From NCBI GenBank assembly GCA_012295275.1, contig CM022666.1, positions 8,129,265 through 8,193,264 of the forward strand: a stretch of 64,000 nt of DNA, read 5' to 3'. The notes beneath the pieces were generated by a model. The model was not told the DNA's origin, searched no databases, and worked only from the letters and a program-made list of their open reading frames with translations. Positions 52,901-59,730 of this stretch are shown in pieces. The position numbers and the translations under genes are program-made. Every line of letters begins with the position of its first letter. Position 1 is the stretch's first letter. Source of the DNA: Chrysomallon squamiferum. Lineage: Eukaryota; Mollusca; Gastropoda; Neomphalida; Peltospiridae.

Positions 52901-53820
52901 GAATCGAGTTGCACTAAAAAATAAAACAAAAATTATTATAATTATCAGTAATAAATAAATAATAATAATAATACAGATAATTGGACATAATTCTAAATGG
53001 ACAATTATTTACGGTTCTTTTTTAATGAATATTACAAAAAAAAAAAAAAAAAAAACTTTATTTTCAGTGGTCTTAAAATAATGTATTTATATAAACTTAA
53101 AATTCTGCACGACATTTTAATAATAACAATCTAAAATAAATCTTCTTTGAATTTTATATCTTTCTTTTTATTGCATCAGCATCCAGTATTTGGTACAAGG
53201 AAATCTTTCATTTATAGACAGTGATATTCATAATCAGTCCTGAATTAAGATTTTGTAGATCACAGGATTAGAAGTACTGCAATGCTTTCTCTGATATTTT
53301 CAAACTGGGGAAGAGTTAAGGAAAATGAAATAACTTTTCAATTAATTTGTGAGGTCCATGAAATGCATACCTTAACAGTGCATATATCTCATTTAAAAAT
53401 TTTTTTTATTTCTTTGTTAATTAGGTTTGTTTATATATTATGTATATATGTATGTATGTATGTATGTGTATGTGTGTATGTATGTGTATGTATATGTAGA
53501 TACACACACATAATACATACATACATTATATATATATATATATATATATTGATAGATAGATAGATAGAAAAATAGAGAGTCAGACAGACGTTTAATATAT
53601 GTTAAATATGCTTTTTATAACATTTGTGTGAAAATTATGTTTTTGTTTAAAGTAAATTTATATACTACACACACACACACACACACACGCACACATATAT
53701 ATTTATTTATTTATTAATTTGTTTCAGAAGGGAGATGTGCGACCTGCAGACAGTTTTGGTAACAACACACCAATGAACATGAGGGTGAATTTAGCAGGAT
53801 CTTCTGGAGATAAAGTGTGA
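15019..53820 (+). CDS. SLC9A6/7/9: Organellar Na+/H+ exchanger, NHE6/NHE7/NHE9 subfamily (whole gene, 18 common exons + 2 alternative last exons)
   Basis: Multi-exon gene for an endosomal/Golgi cation-proton antiporter, which exchanges luminal H+ for cytosolic Na+ or K+ and so sets organelle pH. I joined the exons by hand: every junction is GT-AG and phases are continuous. Common exons are 15019-15205, 17653-17870, 18519-18596, 20678-20754, 21281-21375, 21955-22060, 22495-22633, 23625-23730, 24754-24842, 25359-25472, 25711-25822, 26252-26405, 27239-27281, 31360-31443, 37781-37834, 43622-43701, 44175-44283 and 45025-45165. The last exon is either 46777-46833 or 53728-53820. Products are about 680 or 692 aa, close to mammalian NHE6/9. 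Diagnostic blocks are HETGL (54-58), TFDPE (137-141), RHFFKNLG (162-169), [13 protein letters not shown] (214-226), [14 protein letters not shown] (239-252), the CGITQAHYT block in exon 9, [18 protein letters not shown] and VGVD. N245-D246 and R443 match the conserved transport-core residues of the CPA1 family. The subfamily is certain; which vertebrate paralogue it corresponds to is not. Confidence 0.95.
17653..17870 (+). CDS. SLC9A6/7/9: Exchanger exon 2: second membrane helix and luminal loop
   Basis: Residues 63-135. It completes [12 protein letters not shown] and then encodes a long hydrophilic loop that faces the organelle lumen in this family. The loop has candidate N-glycosylation sequons ([16 protein letters not shown]). 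This loop is the least conserved part between paralogues, so its sequence here does not resolve orthology. Acceptor CCAG ends at 17652; donor GTAATC. Confidence 0.92.
17909..18215 (+). repeat. 54-bp tandem repeat in exchanger intron 2
   Basis: TGTGAATAAC recurs at 17937, 17991, 18044 and 18098, with a diverged TGTGGATAAG at 18155. Units alternate in their second half (AATCATACTGCTAAA versus TACTGCCAAATAC), giving a higher-order period of about 107-120 bp. Confidence 0.85.
18519..18596 (+). CDS. SLC9A6/7/9: Exchanger exon 3: [13 protein letters not shown] helix
   Basis: Residues 136-161, 26 codons, phase 0 at both ends. It matches the NHE6/9 block TFDPE-FFN-LLPPIIF-AGYS-KR, with a leucine replacing the second proline of the LPPIIF motif. 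The donor GTAAGT is itself the first unit of a GTAAG-headed minisatellite (see the repeat at 18597). Confidence 0.94.
18597..18754 (+). repeat. Minisatellite beginning at the exon 3 donor site
   Basis: About five irregular 28-36-bp units, most running GTAAG(T/C)TGAAAAATAA...ACAATTT. GTAAG heads occur at 18597 (the real donor), 18630, 18658 and 18722; the unit near 18694 has lost the head. The array therefore supplies several decoy 5' splice sites directly downstream of the authentic one. Confidence 0.8.
19266..19321 (+). repeat. (CA)n microsatellite, exchanger intron 3
   Basis: Perfect CA run of about 56 bp. Confidence 0.95.
20678..20754 (+). CDS. SLC9A6/7/9: Exchanger exon 4: RHFFKNLG block
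   Basis: Residues 162-186 plus two bases. [20 protein letters not shown] closely follows the vertebrate block RHFF(R/Q)NLGSIL-YAFLGTA, a membrane helix. Acceptor TTTTAG at 20672-20677 follows a pyrimidine-rich tract; donor GTAAGT at 20755. Confidence 0.94.
21281..21375 (+). CDS. SLC9A6/7/9: Exchanger exon 5: up to the SATDP motif
   Basis: Residues 187-218. It contains [15 protein letters not shown], equivalent to the vertebrate DCLLFGA-VSATDP. The T216-D217-P218 part lies at the unwound helix of the ion-translocation core in CPA1 transporters. Acceptor TTTTTAG; donor GTAACG at 21376. Confidence 0.95.
21955..22060 (+). CDS. SLC9A6/7/9: Exchanger exon 6: ion-binding core ([13 protein letters not shown])
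   Basis: Residues 219-253. [10 protein letters not shown] and [14 protein letters not shown] are the most conserved segment of the family. E241, N245 and D246 are all present, so no core residue is missing. The donor is GTAGAT, a weaker variant than consensus. Confidence 0.96.
22495..22633 (+). CDS. SLC9A6/7/9: Exchanger exon 7: loop and [12 protein letters not shown] helix
   Basis: Residues 254-300. A short variable loop leads into [21 protein letters not shown], close to NHE9 [21 protein letters not shown]. The donor is GTATTT (22634), weak, and a (TTTA)n tract at about 22660-22706 follows; frame continuity with exon 8 supports it. Confidence 0.93.
22983..23620 (+). repeat. (CA)n and degenerate (ATT/ATC)n field, exchanger intron 7
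   Basis: CA run at about 23007-23050, then an almost continuous field of ATT, ATC and TTATC triplets that runs to the pyrimidine tract of exon 8. Confidence 0.85.
23625..23730 (+). CDS. SLC9A6/7/9: Exchanger exon 8: LTKFTKIR block
   Basis: Residues 301-335. [26 protein letters not shown] matches the LTKFTKL-EF-LLETGLFFL-SWS-F block, followed by AAESTGLTG. Acceptor GTAG at 23621-23624; donor GTAGAT at 23731. Confidence 0.95.
23785..23841 (+). repeat. (AAT)n microsatellite, exchanger intron 8
   Basis: Perfect AAT trinucleotide run starting about 55 bp after the exon 8 donor. Confidence 0.95.
24754..24842 (+). CDS. SLC9A6/7/9: Exchanger exon 9: [15 protein letters not shown] block
   Basis: Residues 336-365. 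It is almost identical to the vertebrate block from IVAVLFCG through NNLS to RTKQ. The TQAHYT sequence is specific to the organellar NHE6/7/9 subfamily rather than the plasma-membrane NHEs. Acceptor TTTCAG; donor GTACTT at 24843. Confidence 0.96.
24890..25120 (+). repeat. Interspersed repeat copy 1, including an exon 12-like relic (intron 9)
   Basis: An AAT-rich lead, ACAATCATGAGGTTAT, AAAATGATGATGTTAATGCT, CCTGATGATTATACA and CAGAAATAGGTAGAACTGATG occur in the same order as at 26106-26251. The match continues past the exon 12 acceptor: TTTGAGTTGAGCAATT here against TTTGAGAGGAGCAATT at the start of exon 12. The acceptor GTAG has become ATAT and the frame is lost. Confidence 0.8.
25359..25472 (+). 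CDS. SLC9A6/7/9: Exchanger exon 10: [17 protein letters not shown] helix
   Basis: Residues 366-403, 38 codons, phase 0 to 0. It matches LFE-NFLAEN-IF-YMGL-LFTFQ of NHE6/9. Acceptor TTTTTTCAG; donor GTATCC at 25473. Confidence 0.95.
25711..25822 (+). CDS. SLC9A6/7/9: Exchanger exon 11: [13 protein letters not shown] block
   Basis: Residues 404-440. [18 protein letters not shown] and FQHMMMFSG are subfamily signatures. Acceptor CTTCCAG; donor GTGAGT at 25823. Confidence 0.95.
26083..26251 (+). repeat. Interspersed repeat copy 2, abutting exon 12
   Basis: Same element as 24890-25120. It ends in the pyrimidine tract and AG of exon 12, so the functional 3' splice site lies inside the duplicated segment. 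Confidence 0.8.
26252..26405 (+). CDS. SLC9A6/7/9: Exchanger exon 12: [10 protein letters not shown] block and last membrane helices
   Basis: Residues 441-491. [15 protein letters not shown] carries the conserved arginine R443 of the transport core. [15 protein letters not shown] and [10 protein letters not shown] complete the membrane domain. The junction with exon 13 makes serine where vertebrates have arginine (QIR-VGVD), a small substitution at the membrane/tail boundary. Confidence 0.95.
26980..27052 (+). repeat. (TC)n-rich microsatellite, exchanger intron 12
   Basis: Interrupted TCTC/TCCC run about 190 bp before the exon 13 acceptor. Confidence 0.9.
27239..27281 (+). CDS. SLC9A6/7/9: Exchanger exon 13: VGVD start of the cytosolic tail
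   Basis: Residues 492-506, only 43 bp. It begins with the VGVD motif seen after the last helix in NHE6/7/9, then an acidic stretch (EDLELQN). Acceptor TTTTTTCAG; donor GTGAGT at 27282. Confidence 0.88.
28602..28810 (+). repeat. 41-bp tandem repeat, exchanger intron 13
   Basis: TTTTCTAATAACCAATTTA recurs at 28641, 28682, 28723 and 28764, exactly 41 bp apart, with a diverged first unit at 28604. Each unit ends with AGGCAAATA(A/C)CTGG or a close variant. Confidence 0.9.
29018..29100 (+). repeat. 30-bp tandem repeat, exchanger intron 13
   Basis: TTACTTACCCTCATAAATAC is repeated at 30-bp spacing (TACTTACCCT at 29021, 29051, 29081) with no mismatch in the first two units, then decays into related TTACTTA...AATCTACA sequence to about 29230. 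Confidence 0.9.
31360..31443 (+). CDS. SLC9A6/7/9: Exchanger exon 14: tail segment, symmetrical possible cassette
   Basis: Residues 507-534, 28 codons, phase 0 at both ends, so it can be skipped without a frame change. A polar serine/threonine-rich tail sequence with no membrane segment; vertebrate NHE6/9 are shorter here. Acceptor TCTAG follows a very AT-rich intron; donor GTTTGT is atypical but is also used by exon 18. Confidence 0.72.
33871..35767 (+). repeat. Recent 0.95-kb tandem duplication, exchanger intron 14
   Basis: Copy 1 runs about 33871-34811 and copy 2 about 34812-35767. GTTGATACAAACTGCC is at 33903 and 34845 (942 apart); GGTGTTATTTCAGCC is at 34711 and 35662 (951 apart). By eye the unique sequence is nearly identical. 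Differences are confined mostly to the ATT/ATC and TA microsatellites inside the unit. Confidence 0.95.
36762..37343 (+). repeat. Direct repeat pair of about 105 bp, exchanger intron 14
   Basis: The block starting AGCCCTGTATTAGAATG at 36762 and ending in CCCATTCTAATGACT recurs at 37238-37343 with few substitutions. The intervening sequence contains (ATT)n at 36897-36944. Confidence 0.9.
37781..37834 (+). CDS. SLC9A6/7/9: Exchanger exon 15: tail segment, symmetrical possible cassette
   Basis: Residues 535-552, 18 codons, phase 0 to 0. Acidic, Ser/Thr-rich ([15 protein letters not shown]) with a good acceptor (TTATTTGCAG) and donor GTACTA. No close vertebrate counterpart can be recognised, so inclusion rests on splice sites and frame. 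Confidence 0.72.
37851..37918 (+). repeat. (AAT)n microsatellite just after exon 15
   Basis: AAT run starting 16 bp after the exon 15 donor, followed by a degenerate AAT field to about 38240. Confidence 0.95.
38401..38479 (+). repeat. Compound (GT)n(TA)n microsatellite, exchanger intron 15
   Basis: About 48 bp of GT followed directly by about 30 bp of TA. Confidence 0.95.
39938..40087 (+). promoter_or_regulatory. Array of branch-point-like CTACTAAT motifs ending in a 3' splice site
   Basis: CTACTAAT occurs at 39938, 39957, 39999, 40017 and 40055, with CTGCTAAT at 40037, each followed by pyrimidine-rich TTTTCTCTCC or TTGTCTTC. The block ends in CCACTTTTTCTAG at 40087. The last motif lies about 26 nt before the AG, an ideal branch-point distance. 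The motifs are seen; splicing use is inferred. Confidence 0.45.
40088..40174 (+). CDS. SLC9A6/7/9: Candidate 87-bp cassette exon between exons 15 and 16
   Basis: After the acceptor at 40087, 29 codons are open in phase 0 ([14 protein letters not shown]...VVVTSKRS) to AGT|GTGGGT. Inclusion would keep the frame between exon 15 and exon 16. Composition is less AT-rich and has CpGs. The donor is ambiguous (GTGACG and GTTGTT are also near) and there is no homologue known to me. It could instead be an unrelated non-coding relic; TGGTGTAGTGG at about 40146 also fits a pol III A-box. Confidence 0.25.
40302..40366 (+). repeat. Compound (TA)n(GA)n microsatellite, exchanger intron 15
   Basis: TA run of about 45 bp followed by about 20 bp of GA. 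Confidence 0.95.
41608..41853. repeat. Long inverted repeat (hairpin arms of about 75 bp), exchanger intron 15
   Basis: The left arm, AATAATAAAAATGTATTTGC then ATGTATA and (ATA)n to 41684, is the reverse complement of the right arm, (ATT)n then ATACATGCAAATATATTTTT and ATTATTTATT (about 41773-41853). There is one clear mismatch outside the microsatellite. The loop is about 90 nt. Confidence 0.85.
43430..43590 (+). repeat. Degenerate (ATT/ATC)n field before exon 16
   Basis: Triplet-repeat field separated from the exon 16 acceptor by about 30 bp. Confidence 0.85.
43622..43701 (+). CDS. SLC9A6/7/9: Exchanger exon 16: tail block AWL-KWHHFD
   Basis: Residues 553-578 plus two bases. [16 protein letters not shown] corresponds to the vertebrate tail block KAESAWLFRMWYNFDH, which re-establishes homology after the divergent exons 14-15. 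Acceptor TTTACAG; donor GTAAGT at 43702. Confidence 0.88.
43900..45010 (+). repeat. (ATT)n fields flanking exon 17
   Basis: Near-continuous ATT/TTA repeats on both sides of exon 17, including a long pure run at about 44088-44160. They explain several long Ile/Leu/Tyr-only open frames and provide the T-rich tracts before exons 17 and 18. Confidence 0.9.
44175..44283 (+). CDS. SLC9A6/7/9: Exchanger exon 17: KPLLT tail block
   Basis: Residues 579-615. [21 protein letters not shown] matches the vertebrate [20 protein letters not shown] block. The donor GTATTA at 44284 is inferred because the next exon joins in frame into an acidic block that also follows in vertebrates. Read-through would stop within a few codons (TAA at about 44293) and truncate the tail. 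Confidence 0.85.
45025..45165 (+). CDS. SLC9A6/7/9: Exchanger exon 18: acidic tail block
   Basis: Residues 616-662, phase 0 to 0. [17 protein letters not shown] parallels the acidic DDDSDLILNDGDISL tail of NHE6, then a Ser/Thr-rich stretch. Its third-position G/C is higher than in the surrounding intron. Acceptor GTCGCAG after an (ATT)n tract; donor GTTTGT at 45166. Confidence 0.88.
45856..45999 (+). repeat. 72-bp direct tandem duplication
   Basis: ATGTATTATAAGATATTTTA starts at 45856 and again at 45928, 72 bp apart. Because 72 is divisible by three the frame repeats [13 protein letters not shown], but this is not coding evidence. Confidence 0.9.
46777..46833 (+). CDS. SLC9A6/7/9: Exchanger exon 19: alternative last exon with DEQLL sorting motif
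   Basis: Residues 663-680 of the short form, then TAG at 46831-46833. It encodes [18 protein letters not shown]. The C-terminal SSDEQLL fits the DxxLL acidic-dileucine consensus bound by GGA adaptors, placed two residues from the C-terminus as in known cargo receptors. Acceptor TTTAATGTAG after a pyrimidine-rich tract. A candidate AATAAA lies at 46998-47003. Confidence 0.75.
   Translation: MSMESTHSYSSDEQLLTP
49886..49953 (+). repeat. (AAT)n microsatellite
   Basis: Pure AAT run that heads the third interspersed-repeat copy. Confidence 0.95.
49886..50090 (+). repeat. Interspersed repeat copy 3 with (AAT)n head
   Basis: An (AAT)n run at 49886-49953 is followed by CATGAGGTTATAAAATG, ATGATGATGTTAATGCTAAT and CCTGATGGTTATACAT. 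This is the same core as the copies in introns 9 and 11, here downstream of exon 19. Confidence 0.8.
51150..51580 (+). repeat. ACTAT-rich minisatellite
   Basis: Degenerate ACTATACTA/ACTGTACTA sequence. The last part has a clear 64-bp period: TTTGCTATAGTAAACAATAT recurs at about 51416 and 51480. Confidence 0.85.
53728..53820 (+). CDS. SLC9A6/7/9: Exchanger exon 20: alternative last exon, long form
   Basis: Thirty codons and TGA. The acceptor TTTGTTTCAG is at 53718-53727, and phase 0 matches exon 18, so it can replace exon 19 without frame loss. It encodes a basic/polar tail ending GDKV, which fits a loose class III PDZ ligand pattern (acidic at -2, hydrophobic at the end). No DxxLL motif. Exon 19 ends in a stop, so the two exons must be alternatives. 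Confidence 0.75.
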   Translation, partial: KGDVRPADSFGNNTPMNMRVNLAGSSGDKV

Positions 53821-54340
53821 AGCACAGCAAAGAACCATAACCCTGATTTTTAACTTAACGTTTTTGGCACAAAACAGCTGAAATAATGTAAACACCAGTG
53901 ACCTGTATCAACTTACCACACCTCCTGAGTCAAGTCTTAATGTGTTTCAAGAGATCTCATTGGCTTATTTGATGTCATGCTTTCTAAATGCTTTCAAAGA
54001 AGTGTTCTGATTGGCTGAATCGACATAATCCTTTCTAAACTACTGTAAATGTTTTGAAAGAAATGTTATGATTGGTTGATGAGATATAATGCTTTCTAAA
54101 CTAAGGAGCAGAATGTTTTTGAAAGGTAAGTTTTAATTGGTAGGTTTTGATGTGATATTTTCTAAACTATATGACTGAAATGGCTTGAAAAGAATGATCT
54201 GATTGGCTGATTTCATGTGATAGTTTCTAAATGCCTCAGCTGAAAATGTTTACACAGAAATGTTCTGACTGACTGATTTGTTATCTTCTAAAGGAAGGAG
54301 CCAAATAATTTCATTGGTTGGTTTGTTGTAGTACTTTCCA
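53821..54340 (+). repeat. Decayed tandem repeat in the long-form 3' UTR, units carrying ATTGG
   Basis: Six or seven diverged units of about 50-66 bp after the stop codon, each with a core like (G/C)ATTGG(C/T)TGAT followed by TTTCTAAA. ATTGG cores lie at 53959, 54010, 54071, 54136, 54202 and 54313, with a mutated core near 54268. This is the inverted CCAAT pentamer, but position and decay suggest an old minisatellite. Confidence 0.7.
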
Positions 54341-57321
54341 AACAACAAAGCAGAGGCATTTTAAGATGGCAAAGACATTTTTTTTATATATATATGTATG
54401 TATGTATGTGGGTTGTTGTTTGTTTTGTTTTGTGGGATTTTTATTTTATTTTTTGAATTAATGTAAAGGTTAATTCTTGTAGTATATGTCTGCATAATAT
54501 ATTTTTATGTTAGTTTCTAGAAAATTCCCTATCCCCTTTTTAAAAAAAGAAAAAGTACACATAACAAAATAATCAATCACCCATTGATGCTTTTCTGATG
54601 TATTTGTCATGTATTCATTAATACCAAAAATATATCAAAATTTCTTGTTTTGTAAAGTCATTCATAAAACATATATAGACTTGAAGATCATGAGCTTTTT
54701 ATAAAAATTATTAATTTTAATTTATTTTAATTTAATTTAATTTGATTTAATTTAATTTAATTTAATTTAATTTGATTTAATTTAATTTGATTTGATTTCA
54801 TTTAATTTCATTTAATTTAATTATTTTTAATGTAATGTAATGTCATTTTATTTTACTTTAGTCTACTTTATTTTATTTTTTATTTTTATTTATTTATCAG
54901 TTATTTATCTTAAATTGTAATTGGTTTCCTTCAGTAAAAAAAGAAGACATGTTAATCAAAGTCTCTCTCTCTTTTCATCACTAATAAATCACTGTGCATT
55001 GTGTTAAAAAAATATTTAAAAAGTTTAAGTGTATAATTTATATGATTTTTAGAATCATGCAACATTCAGAAGGTGTCTGGTTAAATTTTTATAATAACTT
55101 ATTTAGGAAATATTTTAATAATGTGAAAAATCTATCAGTGAAACATGAATTATCACTAAATGAAGGCTGTCCCATTTTTAGCTATTTAAATTACCTAATG
55201 AAAAAGAAAACAGAGTAATATTATAGTTCATTCAGACAGCATTATTTTCAGGATTTTCTGCAAACTGTTGAACTGCAGAACAAGAAGAAATGCTGCTTGA
55301 AATCTTAAGCTGTTTTAAGCAGTAACGAAACTCTTCGTAACTCTATTAATTAATTTCTTTCAGTCACAGTCCTTATACTATATTTATTGTTACTGATATA
55401 AAAAATGTAATTTCATTAATTTCAGAAATGGGTTAGGCAAAATAAAAGTAAAGTTCAAGAACATCCTTTTCTTTGTTGAATTACAGTTTGTGCAGTGGTA
55501 AAAAAAAAAAAAAAATGTGTAACTAAAATTGACAGAAAACCAATAGCTAATGGAACACTGTTAGAAATGATTTACCTAAACAAAGGTTCAGTAACCAAGC
55601 TGTTCATTAGCATTCAGACTGTCACCAGCTGACTAACTGTAGTAGCAGTTACAGTTTATATATCTATTATTATTATTGTTATTATTATTATTATTATTAT
55701 TTATTTTTATAAATCATTATTATTGTTATTAGTATAATTATTGTTATTATTATTATTATTATTATTTATTATTATTATTTTTTTTATTATTATTATTAGT
55801 TTATTATTATTAATAATATTTATCATTATTATTATAATTTATTATTATAAATCATTATTATTATTAATATTATTGATCCATTGATCCATTTTTCCAGTTT
55901 TACTGGGGTTTTTTTATTGTTTTTTTTTCTTCTTTTTTACGAGAAAATATTACAATCTTGTTTCACAAATGATAAAATATTTTATTTTATTGTATTTTAT
56001 TTTATTATTTATTTTTTATTATGTTTTAAAAAAAAGGATAATTTGTTTTTTCACAAATGATAAAAAAAACAATTCGTCTTCTTTTCACAAATTACAAAAT
56101 ATGTTGTGTCACAGTTGATAAATATTTTTATTCTTTAATAGATTTTACTGGTTTTGGAGTGGGGCTTTTTTCTTCACAAATGTTAAAATATTTTTTGTTC
56201 TTGATATTCAGATATTTACAAATTCTGTCATATCATCATCTGTTTTGTTAACATTCTCAAAAGAATATTCATTCATTCCCTAGAAACTGACCATATATAT
56301 TTTTATTACTACTTCACCTTATAGTATACCAGTATCATCTTTATTATCAAAGTTTCAGTTACTTGTGTTCTCCCTTTCTAACCTAAATGCTTTTGTTTTG
56401 GGATTCTACTTTAAAATGCATTTTAAAAAAAAAAAAAAAACATTTTCACAAAATCACAGTAAAACCTTATAGTTCACAGTATTTGTATAATGATTCTCAT
56501 GTTCAAACTTTTCTAATAATAAAATATAATAGTAAAATAACATGTTGATGAAGGTATGATGAAGATATATATTTTCTCTTTCGAAAATAATGTTATGTAG
56601 TGAAAATCTCCCAAAGACTGAGTATACAGCAAACATAATATTTAACTTGCAGAAATGATGTTAGGATTAAAGGAAATTATTTTTAAAAATTTATGTTTTT
56701 ATCTTTCATGTGTCCATTTTGGCTAGTTTTTTATCCTTGTACTTTATTGTTATCAAAGTCTGGGAACCAGTAATAAATAACATAAAATATATTAGAAAAT
56801 ATGTAATGTAACAGTTATAGCTAAAAATATGTATGTATTTATAATTACATATGCATATATGCATAAACTCACACAAACTCACATATATACATACATACAC
56901 AGAGGTATGGTTTATGAATTAGTGTACATATAACTTAGAAATTACAGAACAAGGTTTTTAATAATTTGGGATGGCTTATTTTAGCATATTTCATTATGCT
57001 TATCTTTATGTGTAGCTTAGCATCACTGTTGTCAAATGGGAGGCCATTTGTAATTCACGGCCTTAATAATAAAAGTGGAAATTTGTTTATGTGTCAGCTA
57101 CATCCACATTGACTTGATGTATGTTAGGCATTTATTTCAGGACATAATATCCGTTTCTTTGTGTGTCTGTCTCTTTGTCTTGCATTTGTCTGTCTGTCTG
57201 TGTGTCATGTGTGTTTTTCTGTAGGTTTGTGCAGTTTTAGTTTTAAGAATCTATCAGGTGTCAGTCAGTCACTGTACGTTTGTTATACATTTTCTTTCAT
57301 ACTCTCATCAGGTCACACAAA

Positions 57322-57354
<33 letters not shown>

Positions 57355-57373
57355 GTACACACACACATATACT
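54341..57373. other. Downstream region, no gene seen
   Basis: Probable extended 3' UTR then intergenic. TTTAA/TTGATTTAA repeats at about 54718-54840, an AATAAA at about 54983, ATT fields at 55660-55870 and TTTTATT runs at 55975-56020. Confidence 0.5.
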
Positions 57374-57375
57374 TA

Positions 57376-57600
57376 CAGGGTGGTCTAAAAGCACATGGAC
57401 AGGTTATAACATTTATTTTGAAATTAATTTTTTAGATTATTTTGAGATTATCTGAAAAGAAAACAGATTCAATTTAAATAATTTTAGTAGTAAAATTCTA
57501 AGTAATATAGCACAAATACCATATTTATAATCAACACCATTGTAATAATATAATCCTAACCCTAACCCACATACTGTCCACCTACTTTTGGACCAGCCTG
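57376..57600. mobile_element. Tc1/mariner-type MITE
   Basis: Left end CAGGGTGGTCTAAAAGCACA followed by TGGACAG. The right end in reverse complement is CAGGCTGGTCCAAAAGTAGG followed by TGGACAG, so the inverted repeats match at about 23 of 27 positions. Both ends abut a TA dinucleotide, the target-site duplication of this superfamily. The 225-bp interior has no transposase and includes CCTAACCCTAACCC. Confidence 0.85.
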
Positions 57601-59640
57601 TATATAAGCAGTAGTTGAAATCAGAAATTAATCTGACTATTTTCCAAAGAAAATATGTTTAAAAGAACATCGGCCAAATTTGCAGACTGCACTAATAGGA
57701 TTACCAAATAGTTTAATGAGAAAATTGATCAGTGTCATTTTTATTGTTTCTTATTAAACCAAAATCTATTTGATCCTGCTGCTGATGATAAGAAAAATGT
57801 ATTAATATGCAGTTAGGATAGTGAAAAAACATTTATGCATATCGTGTGTGTGTGTGTTGTGTGTGTGTGTGGGGTGTGTGCGCCCATTCATGTTTTGGCT
57901 AGTAGAAATTTCTACTTTGTTAACAATGTTCAGTATTATGTTGTGTTACATTCCCAAGATGGTGGCATCCTAGCTATTCATGGTGTTTGCACAAAAATTT
58001 TCTGTTTGCAGAATATTTTTTTTTTAGTAAATTTAGTCACATGTATTAGTTAACATGTGGTATTGTTGATTTGATAAATTGTTTTGAATCTGAAACCGTT
58101 TTGTATGATTTTTGTCTCTATATGTGTATGTTGGTTAAGGGAATTTTAAAAATGTTAATATTTTGTGAATGTATATTTGGCAAGTCTACATGTATGTGTG
58201 TTTGTGCGAGTGTGTGTGTATCTGTCTGTCTGTCTGTATGTTTTATATATGTGATTCGTTGTGTGTGTGTGTGTGTACAAGTATGTGTGTTATAAGGAAG
58301 TGTCTGTACCTGTGTATTTATGTTTCTGAGTGTACGTGTGTCAGAATATATCAGCATAAATATGAGAGAAAGACTTTGCATTTGACAACACACACTCACT
58401 CACTCACACACAACCAGACTCATATACACACACACACTCATATACATAATACATACACATGCATACATATCATTGCAAGGCTCTGATTCTTTGTTTCTGT
58501 TCGTTGCGTGACGGTTTCACAAATTATTCACTGTGACATGATCTGCTTTCATGTATGGATCTTAACTTACAGGAAACTTGTAAAAACGCACACACTGATG
58601 AATTGCTCTAGCGCTGTTGGTTAATTACAAAATTTTAGCTTACATATTTGTTCAAGTAAACATAGGTAGGTGAATTTATTTATGTATGTGTAAATTTATA
58701 TTGCCTGCATATTAATGTATGAGAGAGAGAGTGTTAACTGGAAGATCTAACACACACATGTATATACATACATACATACTGATCAGTACATTTTAAAGTT
58801 ATTTCTAGTCTAACAAAAATTTCAGATAAAATGAAAATACAATAATGACATTATACAAGAAATTAAAAAAAATAATCTGAATTCATTAATATTGTTGGAA
58901 CTGAACTAAAAGTTACACAAAAATAAGTACAATGAGTAGATAATCAAGATGAATAAAATAATAATAGTCCTTAATGAAAATTGGGAAATATTGGCAAGTG
59001 AAAAAAATTCTAATGAATTTCTAGGGATTTTTATAAATTTTGTTCATTTAAACTAATGGTTAATAGTTATCATGTGCGTATTTTTGTTTTATCAAAAATT
59101 TCAATCAATGATAATTAAATTTGTCACCAGTATCATCAAACCACATAAACTGTTGTTAAATCAGTGAAAAAAAATGTGCATCAAAACATTTTATGTAGAT
59201 GACTGGGACTTTTTCAGCAAGGGTGTCTTGCATAATTAGAACAAAATTTGACTTTTAAAATTTTGTAAATGTATTTTATAGATGTTTGGAAAGGTTTCAG
59301 TAAGGATGTCTTGCATAACAAAAACATTTACATTTTGTTAAATCATTAATCTTTAATTTCTTAATCTTTAATTTGGTAACCTAATTTAATCTTCACATCA
59401 CCAGATTTAATTAATATGGATGGAAGATCAGCATTAAATGTATAAGTGGCTTGTATTTTCTAGCTTTCATTTGTTTCATTTTGGTCAACAATTCTGATTT
59501 ATTTACATGTGCAAGTTCATTGAAAGAAACAGAATGATGTGGAAAGATGCAGAAAGAAAAATATAGATATAGAGTGAAAGACAAGAACAGTGTCTTTGAA
59601 AGACAAAAAATAAATATGTCTGAGAAAAAAAAGAATTTGA
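57601..59640. other. Intergenic, dinucleotide-rich
   Basis: GT-rich runs at 57845-57880 and 58196-58280, and CA-rich runs at 58388-58460. No supported coding region. Confidence 0.5.
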
Positions 59641-59669
59641 TTGAGAGAGAGAGAGAGCACGAGATGGGA

Positions 59670-59727
<58 letters not shown>
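59641..59727 (+). repeat. (GA)n microsatellite
   Basis: GA run interrupted by GCACGAGATGG, then a pure run at 59668-59727. Confidence 0.95.

Positions 59728-59730
<3 letters not shown>

Larger units (their letters stand above)
46834..53727 (+). other. 3' UTR of the short form and intron before exon 20
   Basis: No further exon supported. It contains poly-A and AAT tracts at about 47000-47780, pyrimidine-rich tracts at 49290-49480, the repeats listed separately and (GT)n at 52842-52880. A GC-poor block at 50546-50940 has no usable frame. Confidence 0.5.

Noticed and set aside
58118-58486. Open frames on both strands rich in Cys, Val, His and Thr
   Set aside because: GT/CA dinucleotide repeats; no splice sites or composition signal.
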